Below are positions 28,683-37,595 of a stretch of 64,000 nucleotides of DNA, piece by piece. The stretch's first letter is position 1. Every line of letters begins with the position of its first letter. Source of the stretch: an uncultured Pelagibacteraceae bacterium. Its GTDB lineage: Bacteria > Pseudomonadota > Alphaproteobacteria > Pelagibacterales > Pelagibacteraceae. A program made the position numbers and the translations under genes. The notes under the pieces were generated by a model. That model ran no database searches. It was not told where the DNA came from and worked only from the letters and a program-made list of their open reading frames with translations. The stretch is taken from positions 1-64,000 of the forward strand of contig CACOAB010000004.1 in NCBI GenBank assembly GCA_902625125.1, read 5' to 3'.

Positions 28683-29680
28683 CAGAAAAAATTAAGCCAG
28701 GAATAATTCAACCGAAAAAAATGGGTTTACTAGTAGAAAACCCAGTTTACAAGCCTTTCAGATATCCGTGGTGTTATGATGCTTGGTTAACTCAGCAAAG
28801 AATTCACTGGTTACCTGAAGAAGTACCATTAGGAGATGATGTTAGAGATTGGCAAAAAAATTTATCGATTGAAGAAAAAAATTTATTAACCCATATTTTT
28901 AGATTTTTTACTCAAGCTGATGTTGAGGTTAACAATTGTTATCTAAGACATTACACAACAGTGTTCAAACCTACTGAAGTATTAATGATGATGACAGCCT
29001 TTGCTGCAATGGAAACTGTTCACATAGCGGCTTACTCTCACCTATTGGATACGATTGGAATGCCTGAAACAGAATATTCAGCTTTCATGAAATATAAAGA
29101 AATGAAAGACAAATACGACTATATGCAAGGCTTTGATGTTAAATCAAAACACAACATTGCAATGACAATGGCAGTATTTTCTGCTTTCACTGAAGGACTT
29201 CAACTTTTTGCAAGTTTTGCAATTCTTTTAAACTTTCCGAGATTTAACAAAATGAAAGGTATGGGGCAAATTGTTACTTGGTCGGTGCGAGATGAAACTC
29301 TTCACTGTAATTCAATGATTAGGTTGTTCAAAGATTTCATTAAAGAAGAACCACAAATTTGGAATGACAAATTAAAAAAAGAAATAGTGGACGCATGCAA
29401 AACAATTGTAACACATGAGGATGCATTTATTGATTTAGCATTTCAAATGGGACCACTTGAAGGTTTAACAGCAAATGAAATTAAGCAATACATTAGATTT
29501 ATTGGAAATAGAAGACTTGAGCAATTGGGTCTTGAACCAATTTATGATGTTAAGAAAAACCCATTAACTTGGTTAGATACAATGTTAAATGGTGTTGAGC
29601 ACATGAACTTCTTTGAAGGTAGAGCAACTGAATATTCTAAAGCCTCTACAAAAGGAAGTTGGGGCGAAGTTTTTGCTTAA
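28673..29680 (+). CDS. nrdB: Ribonucleoside-diphosphate reductase beta subunit (class Ia type)
   Basis: MSVAEKIKPGII...; metal/radical motif METVHIAAYSHLLD (E..H...Y), FTEGLQLF, RDETLHCN. Confidence 0.95.
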   Translation: MSVAEKIKPGIIQPKKMGLLVENPVYKPFRYPWCYDAWLTQQRIHWLPEEVPLGDDVRDWQKNLSIEEKNLLTHIFRFFTQADVEVNNCYLRHYTTVFKPTEVLMMMTAFAAMETVHIAAYSHLLDTIGMPETEYSAFMKYKEMKDKYDYMQGFDVKSKHNIAMTMAVFSAFTEGLQLFASFAILLNFPRFNKMKGMGQIVTWSVRDETLHCNSMIRLFKDFIKEEPQIWNDKLKKEIVDACKTIVTHEDAFIDLAFQMGPLEGLTANEIKQYIRFIGNRRLEQLGLEPIYDVKKNPLTWLDTMLNGVEHMNFFEGRATEYSKASTKGSWGEVFA

Positions 29681-29683
29681 TTT

Positions 29684-30331
29684 TTGAGTCAAAATTACAA
29701 AAGTTACTGGAGAAAGACTGGCTTAAAAGGAAACTGGGGAAACATTTTTCTTCAAAGATTATCAACTTATAATCCAAAAAATGTTTTAGAGATTGGTGTT
29801 TTTTGCGGAGTAACCGCAAGAAACACTTGCGATTTTTTAGAAAAGATAAACGGCAAAGATTTTAGTTATGTTGGAGTTGATTTATTTGGCAGCGATCAAA
29901 GCGAAAAAAAAGATGAGATTGAACCAACTTTTTTAAAAGATCAAAAATTTTCAAATCCATTTAAAAATATTTATTACAATTATATTTTAAAAGAAAACTT
30001 AAATTCAATAAAAAGTGTAAGTAAACTTTTAAAAAAATATAGTGGCAATATTAAATTAATAGCAGGTGATACTAATAGAGTATTAAAAGAATTGGATCTT
30101 CAAAGTATTGATTTCACTTTTTTAGATGGAGGGCATAGCTATCAAACAGTAATTAATGATCTTACAATTTTATATGGTAGCATGAAGGATAAAAAAAAAG
30201 TAATTCTTTGTGATGATTACGGTAAAGAGAGTTATATTCCCGAAGTTGAAAAAGCAATAAACGATTTTACTAAACAAAATAATCTTAAACTAAATCTTAT
30301 AGAAAATAGATTTGCTGAAATAATAACTTAG
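29684..30331 (+). CDS. Class I SAM-dependent methyltransferase (CmcI/Methyltransf_24-like)
   Basis: 215 aa; NVLEIGVFCGVTARN, FTFLDGGHSYQTVINDL; TTG start 3 nt after nrdB stop. Confidence 0.75.
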   Translation: MSQNYKSYWRKTGLKGNWGNIFLQRLSTYNPKNVLEIGVFCGVTARNTCDFLEKINGKDFSYVGVDLFGSDQSEKKDEIEPTFLKDQKFSNPFKNIYYNYILKENLNSIKSVSKLLKKYSGNIKLIAGDTNRVLKELDLQSIDFTFLDGGHSYQTVINDLTILYGSMKDKKKVILCDDYGKESYIPEVEKAINDFTKQNNLKLNLIENRFAEIIT

Positions 30332-30333
30332 AG

Positions 30334-31326
30334 TTAACAGCCTTTAAAGGAACCATACATATTAGATATCAACTTAACATACATTCCTTTGCCCTTATCT
30401 ATAGTTGCTCCTAGAGGATCTAAAACTCCTGTTTTAACTTTTGTATCTTTTGCTATCGATTTTATAATTGCAGGATTAAATTGTGGTTCTGAAAATAGAC
30501 AATTTACTTTTTCGTGTTCAATAACTTCTCTAATCTCTGATAGTTGCTCTGCTCCAGGTAAAACATCTGGGTTTACCGTTAAAGCCCCTAAAACTTTAAT
30601 ACCAAATCTATTTTCAAAATATTGATATGCATCATGAAATACTACAAATCTTAAATCTTTTTTAAGATCTTTTTTAACATTCTTAGTTAAATTATCTAAT
30701 TCCGACTGAACTTTTTTAGAATTAGCTTTATATTTTGAAGCATTATCCGGATCTAACTTAACAAGCTGATTTTCAATTTCTTCAACAATTACTTTCGCAT
30801 TCATTGGATCTAACCAAACATGTGGATCATGTTCACCATGAGCATGACCTTCATGACCATGACCATCATGTTTTTTTTCTTTGTGACCATGTTCTTTGTG
30901 ATCGTCATGCCCGTGTTCCTTGTGTTCTTTATGGCCATGTCCATGATCATCATGGCCTTCAAAAATATTCTTTTCTCTAAATTTTAATTTCTTAATTCCT
31001 TTTAAATCCATGATTTCAACGTTAACTGCATCTTTACTTATAGTTTTCAAAGGTTTTTCTAAAAACGTCTCTAAATCTTCTCCTACCCAAATAATAAGAT
31101 TAGCTTTCTCAATCATCTTGGCGTGTGAAGGTTTTAAGCTAAAGTTATGTGGAGAGTTATAACCGTCTACTATTATATCCGGCTTTCCTACACCATCCAT
31201 TACATAACTAACTAGAGAGTGTACCGGCTTTATTGATGCAACAACTTTAATTTCAGCTTTTGCTATTGAATTAATAGCAAAAAGTGTGAGGATTATAGCA
31301 GAAATAATTGTAAGAGTTTTTTTCAT
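30334..31326 (-). CDS. znuA: Zinc ABC transporter substrate-binding protein
   Basis: MKKTLTIISAIILTLFAINSIAKAEIKVVASIKPVHSLVSYVM...; His-rich loop HDDHGHGHKEHKEHGHDDH...; start placed at 31326 because the longer track ORF reads through the operators. Confidence 0.94.
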   Translation of the reverse strand: MKKTLTIISAIILTLFAINSIAKAEIKVVASIKPVHSLVSYVMDGVGKPDIIVDGYNSPHNFSLKPSHAKMIEKANLIIWVGEDLETFLEKPLKTISKDAVNVEIMDLKGIKKLKFREKNIFEGHDDHGHGHKEHKEHGHDDHKEHGHKEKKHDGHGHEGHAHGEHDPHVWLDPMNAKVIVEEIENQLVKLDPDNASKYKANSKKVQSELDNLTKNVKKDLKKDLRFVVFHDAYQYFENRFGIKVLGALTVNPDVLPGAEQLSEIREVIEHEKVNCLFSEPQFNPAIIKSIAKDTKVKTGVLDPLGATIDKGKGMYVKLISNMYGSFKGC

Positions 31327-31331
31327 AAAAA

Positions 31332-31364
31332 TGTTATAATATAACAGTTTGTTATAATATAACA
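31332..31364. promoter_or_regulatory. Two candidate Zur operators between znuA and znuCB-zur
   Basis: TGTTATAATATAACA at 31332-31346 and again at 31350-31364 (identical; 7-bp perfect arms, 1-nt centre; 18-bp spacing). Confidence 0.88.
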
Positions 31365-31389
31365 TATGCAATTGCAAGAGATAATTTAG

Positions 31390-32133
31390 ATGAATAAAGA
31401 AACACTAATCAAAGTTCAAAACGTCGGGTTGTATAAAAATGAGAAGTGGCTAGTTAGAGGCGTTTCACTTGAAGTAAAACGTGGAGAAATAGTAACTTTA
31501 ATTGGTCCTAACGGATCAGGAAAAACTACAACAGCTAAAATTGCTCTGGGTATTTACAAAAATATTGAAGGAGAAGTTTTAAAATCTACTAAAAAAATCG
31601 GTTATGTTCCGCAAAAAATATCTATCGACTGGACTTTACCGATAAGAGTAGTTGATTTTATGCTTTTAACAGAGAGACTAAAAGATGATGATATAAATTA
31701 TGCGCTAGATCTTACTGGCGTTTCTCATCTTAAAAATAATAATTTAAGCAATTTGTCAGGTGGAGAGTTTCAAAGAGTTTTAATTTCTAGAGCTATAGCA
31801 AAAAAACCAGATCTTTTAGTTTTAGATGAGCCAGTTCAAGGAGTAGACTTTAAGGGTGAAGTAGCTCTTTATGAATTAATAAAAGAAGTATCTGAAAAAA
31901 TTAATTGTGGAATTTTACTAATCTCACATGACTTACATGTTGTAATGTCGGCAACTGACTATGTGGTTTGCTTAAACGGTCACGTTTGTTGCTCTGGTAC
32001 ACCTCAATCAGTTGCAAACAATCATCAGTATAAAGAATTATTTGGTGATCGTGCATCTGCCGTACTATCTGTCTATGAGCATAAGCATGATCATTCTCAT
32101 TCACCAGATGGAACAATAAAAAGAAAACAATAA
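31390..32133 (+). CDS. znuC: Zinc ABC transporter ATP-binding protein
   Basis: 247 aa; GPNGSGKTT, LSGGEFQRVLISRA, LLVLDEP; His-rich C-terminus. Confidence 0.94.
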   Translation: MNKETLIKVQNVGLYKNEKWLVRGVSLEVKRGEIVTLIGPNGSGKTTTAKIALGIYKNIEGEVLKSTKKIGYVPQKISIDWTLPIRVVDFMLLTERLKDDDINYALDLTGVSHLKNNNLSNLSGGEFQRVLISRAIAKKPDLLVLDEPVQGVDFKGEVALYELIKEVSEKINCGILLISHDLHVVMSATDYVVCLNGHVCCSGTPQSVANNHQYKELFGDRASAVLSVYEHKHDHSHSPDGTIKRKQ

Positions 32134-32135
32134 TT

Positions 32136-32936
32136 ATGTTAAATGATTTTTTTATAAGAGCTTTAATTGCAGGAATAGGAATTGCACTTGTAACAGGACC
32201 AGTCGGATGTTTTATAATTTGGAGAAGACTTTCTTTTTTTGGAGACACTCTATCTCATTCGGCTTTACTGGGTGTAACAATAGGTTTCTTTTTTGATATT
32301 AATATAGCTTTTTCAGTTTTTTTGATTTCATCAGCAATCGCCTTGATTCTTCTTAAATTACAGAAAACCACAAAATTACCAGGTGATGCCTTATTAGGTT
32401 TGTTAGCCCATTCATCACTAGCAGTCGGATTAGTTGTGATCAGTTTTTTATCTTCAATTAGATTCGACATTATGGGTTTATTGTTTGGAGATATACTTGC
32501 TGTAAATGAAATTGATTTATTAATTATTTGGTTAGGAGGAGCACTAATATTAATAATTTTAAAGATAATTTGGAAACCTTTATTCGCCTCAACTGTAAAC
32601 CATGAATTAGCAGAAGCTGAGGGGATGAAACCTGAAAGAGCTAACGCTATTTTTACGATTTTATTAGCAGCAATAATTGCAATATCAATAAAAATTGTTG
32701 GACTGCTTCTTATAACCGGTATGTTAATCATGCCAGCAGCAATGTCTAGAAATATTTCTAACAACCCGCAACAGATGGTTAAATTATCTGTAGTAGGGGG
32801 ATTACTATCTGTTTTGATTGGATTATTTTCTTCTTTGCAATTTAATTCACCATCTGGTCCGTCGATAATAACTGCGGCGCTGGTTTTATTTAGTTTAACG
32901 CTTATAAAAATAAAAAGAACTAAATTGAAAAGATAA
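32136..32936 (+). CDS. znuB: Zinc ABC transporter permease
   Basis: 266 aa ABC-3 family multi-TM permease; RRLSFFGDTLSHSALLGV. Confidence 0.93.
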   Translation: MLNDFFIRALIAGIGIALVTGPVGCFIIWRRLSFFGDTLSHSALLGVTIGFFFDINIAFSVFLISSAIALILLKLQKTTKLPGDALLGLLAHSSLAVGLVVISFLSSIRFDIMGLLFGDILAVNEIDLLIIWLGGALILIILKIIWKPLFASTVNHELAEAEGMKPERANAIFTILLAAIIAISIKIVGLLLITGMLIMPAAMSRNISNNPQQMVKLSVVGGLLSVLIGLFSSLQFNSPSGPSIITAALVLFSLTLIKIKRTKLKR

Positions 32937-32959
32937 TGTTTAATTGATAAAATAAATTT

Positions 32960-33352
32960 ATGGTTGAAGCACAATTACTTTCAAAAAATCAACAAATAGT
33001 TTTAGATATAATTGAAAACGCAAAAGCACCTTTAAAAGCTTACTCAATTTTATTCAACGTACAAAAAAAAGGAATAAATGCCCCCCAACAAATTTATAGA
33101 GCATTGGATAAATTAATTGAGATTGGGAAAATTCATAAAATTGAAAGTAAAAATGCTTTTGTTGCTTGCAAGAATGCTAATTGTGAAGTTTCAAAAGCTA
33201 CAGCATTTTCAATTTGTGAGCGCTGCGAAAAAGTTGAAGAGTTGAATGATTTAAAACTTTCAAAATATTTATCTAGCTACAGTGACAAAACTGGAATGAA
33301 ATACAAAAAATATAATTTAGAATTTTTTGGTTTGTGTAAAAAGTGCAAATAA
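32960..33352 (+). CDS. zur: Fur-family zinc-responsive regulator
   Basis: 130 aa; winged-helix APLKAYSILFNVQKKGINAPQQIYRALDKL; CERCEK and CKKC. Confidence 0.9.
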   Translation: MVEAQLLSKNQQIVLDIIENAKAPLKAYSILFNVQKKGINAPQQIYRALDKLIEIGKIHKIESKNAFVACKNANCEVSKATAFSICERCEKVEELNDLKLSKYLSSYSDKTGMKYKKYNLEFFGLCKKCK

Positions 33353-33485
33353 AAAACAAAATAAGCTAATCTCAAAAAATCATAAGCATATCTTCCATAA
33401 TTCACTTTTTAGTTGAAATACGGTTACAATACACACTACATTTTGTTACATTAGTAAAAAAAATTAATAACTCTAGGGGGGTTAA

Positions 33486-34490
33486 ATGAAATCAATAACT
33501 AAAATACTGGCAGTTATATTCGCTGCCTTGTTTTTTAATAATATAGCTAACGCGGCTTGTGGAAAAATAACTTATGCTAATATGAATTGGGCTTCGGCTT
33601 CATTAATGGCAAATGTAGATAAAATAATTTTAGAGAAAGGTTTTGGATGTGAGGTTGAATTAGTTCCAGGTGATACTATGCCATCTTTCACTTCAATGAA
33701 TGAAAAAGGAGCTCCAGATGTTGCACCAGAGCTTTGGGCAAACTCTGTAATGAATCCTTTAAAGAAAGCTGTTGGCGAGAAGAGAATTCATATCGTTAAT
33801 AAAAATCCAATATCTGGATTAGGTGAGGGATGGTTTGTTAATCCTGCAGTTGTAGAAAAACACAACATAAAAACTGTTCAAGATTTACTTAAAAGACCTG
33901 ACTTATTTCCGCATCCAGAGGATAAAAGTAAAGGAGCTTTCGTTGGATGTCCAGCAGGATGGGGATGTCAATTAATTAACAATCAATTGTTTAAAGCTTT
34001 TGATATGGAGGCAAAAGGTTGGAAATTAGTAGATCCAGGTTCTGCAGCCGGACTTGATGCTTCTATGACAAAAGCTAATGAGAGAGGTGAAAATTGGGTT
34101 GGTTATTATTGGAGTCCAACAACCTTAATTGGAAAGTATGATATGAGACTTTTAGATTTTGGAGTTAAATGGGGTGGAGATGATAATTGGCACAATTGTT
34201 TAGTTAAATCTGAACAAGAATGTTCAACTCCAAAAAAATCAACGTGGGTACAATCAGAAGTTTATTCAGTTGCAACTGATAACTTTAAAAAAACTGCTGG
34301 ATCTGATGCTATGAAATATATGAAGAATAGAATCTATCCTGGAGCAGTTATGAATTCCATGTTGGTATACATGGATGCAAATCAGGCAGAGGGAGAAGAT
34401 GCAGCAATGGAGTTTATGACTAAACACGAAAAAATTTGGTCTAAATGGGTTTCTTCTTCAGTTGCAAAAAAAATTAAAGCAGGAATTTAG
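33486..34490 (+). CDS. proX: Glycine betaine/proline ABC transporter substrate-binding protein (OpuAC/ProX family)
   Basis: 334 aa; signal peptide; NMNWASASLMANVDKIILEKGFGCEVELVPGDTMP. Confidence 0.88.
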   Translation: MKSITKILAVIFAALFFNNIANAACGKITYANMNWASASLMANVDKIILEKGFGCEVELVPGDTMPSFTSMNEKGAPDVAPELWANSVMNPLKKAVGEKRIHIVNKNPISGLGEGWFVNPAVVEKHNIKTVQDLLKRPDLFPHPEDKSKGAFVGCPAGWGCQLINNQLFKAFDMEAKGWKLVDPGSAAGLDASMTKANERGENWVGYYWSPTTLIGKYDMRLLDFGVKWGGDDNWHNCLVKSEQECSTPKKSTWVQSEVYSVATDNFKKTAGSDAMKYMKNRIYPGAVMNSMLVYMDANQAEGEDAAMEFMTKHEKIWSKWVSSSVAKKIKAGI

Positions 34491-34507
34491 ATAAAAAACT
34501 GTTTTAA

Positions 34508-35398
34508 ATGCAATTAGACTTTTTCTTAAAATTTCCTTCTATGGAAAGGGAAAATTTAAGAGATTTAAAGAAAGGTATAGATCTTACCTTCAAAGATTTT
34601 TCCCGAGAATATGGAAATTCAATAGAGGGCTTTTTCAGCCCTCTATTAAAATTTTTGGTATGGTTTGAGAAATTTTTAATTACAACTCCTTGGCCTATAA
34701 TAATTTTTTTAATCTCATTTTTAGCTTGGTTGAGTTCAAGAAGTATAAAATTATCAATCGGTACAGCAGTAAGTTTTTTTGTTATTGGTTATTTTGGCAT
34801 GTGGAAAGATACTATGTCCACCATGGCAATCATTTCAGTGGCCACTTTAATTTGTTTATTCCTAGGCACTCCTATAGGAATTTTGATGGCTAGATCTGAA
34901 AGACTAAAGAATATCTTGTCACCAATTTTAGATATGATGCAAACAATTCCGACTTTCGTATACTTAATACCAATTATTATGCTTTTAGGAATTGGAAAAG
35001 TGCCTGGTTTATTAGCTGTTTGTGTGTATGCAATTCCACCAATTGTACGACTTACAAATTTAGGAATTAGAGAAGTTGATAGGAGAATAGTTGAAGCAGC
35101 AAAAGCCTTAGGAATAAAAAAGAGAGTAATTTTGTTTAAAATAGAAATACCATTAGCTTTACCGTCAATTATGACTGGAGTAAATCAAACTATAATGATG
35201 GCACTAGCGATGGTAGTAATTGCATCAATGATCGGTGTAAGCGGGTTAGGCGTTCCGATCTTAAGATCTATTTCTAATCAGTTTCTTGCTTTGGGCTTGA
35301 TGAATGGATTAGCTATTGTAACATTAGCAATTATATTTGATCGTATCTCTCAAAATTACGCTAAAAGAATTCAAAAACATAAAGAGGCAAAAAAATAA
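34508..35398 (+). CDS. proW: Glycine betaine/proline ABC transporter permease
   Basis: 296 aa BPD permease; GVSGLGVPILRSIS; EAAKALGIKKRVILFKIEIPLALPSIMTG. Confidence 0.88.
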   Translation: MQLDFFLKFPSMERENLRDLKKGIDLTFKDFSREYGNSIEGFFSPLLKFLVWFEKFLITTPWPIIIFLISFLAWLSSRSIKLSIGTAVSFFVIGYFGMWKDTMSTMAIISVATLICLFLGTPIGILMARSERLKNILSPILDMMQTIPTFVYLIPIIMLLGIGKVPGLLAVCVYAIPPIVRLTNLGIREVDRRIVEAAKALGIKKRVILFKIEIPLALPSIMTGVNQTIMMALAMVVIASMIGVSGLGVPILRSISNQFLALGLMNGLAIVTLAIIFDRISQNYAKRIQKHKEAKK

Positions 35399-36307
35399 TC
35401 ATTTTAAATTGTTTAAGTATTTAATATGCTTAGGAGTAATTTCACAACAGCCTCCAATAATTTTTGCTCCCTTATTCTTTAATTTTTTACAAATTTCAAA
35501 AAACTTCTTTGGCGTAAGATCTTTTCTTTTCCCAAGCTGAACCTTAGGATTATTTGAGTCCGGTTTCCAACCTGGTGGAATATGTTCAAAAGCATTAATT
35601 TTAAATCCAAATGGAACTCTAAGTTTTTTTGCGTCTTTCATCACTTCATTTAAATCCTCGTATGAAACACAAGAGGCCATAATCCCGATAGGTTTATGTT
35701 TTTGGACTTTTTTTGCTACCGTTAAAAATTTTTCACCTGATGGCAACAATCCTTTATTCCTAATGTGTATACCAACTAAAATTTTTTTTTTGTATTTTTT
35801 AATTGCATTTAAACCTAATAAACACTCTTGCCAACTACTCATCACATCTAAATAAAAAAAATCTACGTACGGATTAAGGTATCTAGCCTGAGAACTGAAA
35901 CTTTTTTTTATAAAGTTAAGATCTTTTCCAAGATCAGCAAAATAAGTAAAGTTTTGAGGTGGTAAACTTCCAGCGATTAAAACTTTTTTTTTAGACATGG
36001 CTACGGCTTTTTTTGCTAATTTACCTGCCAACGCATTTAGATTTTTATATTCTTTTGTCAGTCCATTTTCCATCAATCTTCTTTTTCTGCTGCCAAAACT
36101 ATTCGTTACTATAATTTCTGCTCCGGCTTTGATAAAATCTAGATGAGTTCTGACAACTGTTTTGTGGTATTTTCGAATATATAAAGCTGAGGCTCCCCAT
36201 AAAGTCCCATGAGGTTTAACTCCTCGATTAAGAAGTTCTTGGCCCATCCCTCCATCTAAAATTCTTGTTTTTTGAAAAAAATAATTATCCAGAAACTTCA
36301 ATTCCAA
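35399..36307 (-). CDS. Betaine-homocysteine/homocysteine S-methyltransferase family protein
   Basis: 302 aa; ILDGGMGQELLNRG, IMASCVS, Zn motif GAKIIGGCCEITPKHI. Confidence 0.87.
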   Translation of the reverse strand: MELKFLDNYFFQKTRILDGGMGQELLNRGVKPHGTLWGASALYIRKYHKTVVRTHLDFIKAGAEIIVTNSFGSRKRRLMENGLTKEYKNLNALAGKLAKKAVAMSKKKVLIAGSLPPQNFTYFADLGKDLNFIKKSFSSQARYLNPYVDFFYLDVMSSWQECLLGLNAIKKYKKKILVGIHIRNKGLLPSGEKFLTVAKKVQKHKPIGIMASCVSYEDLNEVMKDAKKLRVPFGFKINAFEHIPPGWKPDSNNPKVQLGKRKDLTPKKFFEICKKLKNKGAKIIGGCCEITPKHIKYLNNLK

Positions 36308-36470
36308 AAAAAGTAGATAAAAAAACTATGATCGCAAATATTGCAAACCACATAAACCATTGAGATGTTACTTTGACCAAAGAACCTTTATCTATACCTT
36401 TCCAAGGCATAAACGTGTATGTGGCCAGAGTAACTAAAATTAAAAATAAAAGTAAATTTGTTAAAGTCAT
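36285..36470 (-). CDS. Small predicted membrane protein (2 TM)
   Basis: 61 aa hydrophobic ORF; start abuts the prpC stop; overlaps downstream gene. Confidence 0.6.
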   Translation of the reverse strand: MTLTNLLLFLILVTLATYTFMPWKGIDKGSLVKVTSQWFMWFAIFAIIVFLSTFFGIEVSG

Positions 36471-37595
36471 TTATCTTTGGTTTAATAACATTACTTCTCT
36501 CACCTCTGCACCTCTATATTTAGATAAAGGTCTAATTAATTTGTTAGAAGTATGCTGTTCCATTATGTGTGCAGACCAACCTGTTATTCGTGACATAACG
36601 AAAATCGGCGTGTAGAAATCAATGTCAATTCCCATCATGTAATAAGTTGGACCACACGGAAAGTCTACATTAGGGTGAATATTCTTTTTATCTATCATTA
36701 CTTTTTCTAAAATTTCATACATTCTCGTATACTTTTCTTTTTTTAAAAGCTTAGCTACTTTAAACATGTAGTGTTTCATTGTAGGCACTCTAGAGTCTCC
36801 TGTTCTGTAAACTCTGTGACCAAATCCCATAACAACTTTCTTTTTATTTAATGCGTTTTCAATCCAAGCTTTAGCTTTTTCTGGTTTTCCAATTTCTTTC
36901 ATCATATGCATTACAGCTTCGTTTGCCCCACCATGTAATGGACCTTTCAAAGAAGCTATGGCTCCAGTGATAGCCCCGTGTAAATCTGATAAACTTGAGG
37001 TAATTGTTCTTGCAGTGAAAGTTGAAACATTAAAACTATGTTCCGCATAAAGAATTAAAGAAATATCAAAAGCTCTTACAATTTCTTTATCTGGCACTTT
37101 ATTGAACATCATTTTAAAGAAATTTTCTGAAAATGATAAATTTTTACTAGGTGCAATTATACTTTTACCTTTTCTTGCTCTGAAATAGGCAGCAACTGCT
37201 GTAGGAGTTTTAGCAAAAATTCTCATTGCTTTTCTCATGTTAGCTTTAGGAGAATTATCTTTAGTATCTTTATCCTCTAAAGCCATCAAACTCACACATG
37301 TTCTAATCACGTCCATAGGATGAGCATTTTTTGGCATTTTTTTAATATCACTTAATATTTGTTTTGAAAGTTTTCTCTCAGATCTTTCTTGTTTAATAAA
37401 TTTTTTAAGCTGATTTTTGTTTGGCAGTTCACCATTAAGAACAAGATAAGCTACTTCTTCAAAGTCACATTTATCGCAAAGCTCTTGAACCGTGTAACCC
37501 CTATATGTTAATGCACTTAATTCTGGAACTACATGAGATATTGTAGTTTCATCAACTACTATACCAAGCAACCCTTTTTTTATTTCTTCACTCAT
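36471..37595 (-). CDS. prpC: 2-methylcitrate synthase/citrate synthase family
   Basis: 374 aa; GPLHGGANEAVMHMM, GFGHRVYRTGDSR, DFPCGPTYYMMGI; next to prpB. Confidence 0.92.
   Translation of the reverse strand: MSEEIKKGLLGIVVDETTISHVVPELSALTYRGYTVQELCDKCDFEEVAYLVLNGELPNKNQLKKFIKQERSERKLSKQILSDIKKMPKNAHPMDVIRTCVSLMALEDKDTKDNSPKANMRKAMRIFAKTPTAVAAYFRARKGKSIIAPSKNLSFSENFFKMMFNKVPDKEIVRAFDISLILYAEHSFNVSTFTARTITSSLSDLHGAITGAIASLKGPLHGGANEAVMHMMKEIGKPEKAKAWIENALNKKKVVMGFGHRVYRTGDSRVPTMKHYMFKVAKLLKKEKYTRMYEILEKVMIDKKNIHPNVDFPCGPTYYMMGIDIDFYTPIFVMSRITGWSAHIMEQHTSNKLIRPLSKYRGAEVREVMLLNQR

Noticed and set aside
32255-32974. 239-aa antisense ORF opposite znuB
   Set aside because: Exact shadow of a conserved permease; no own start context.
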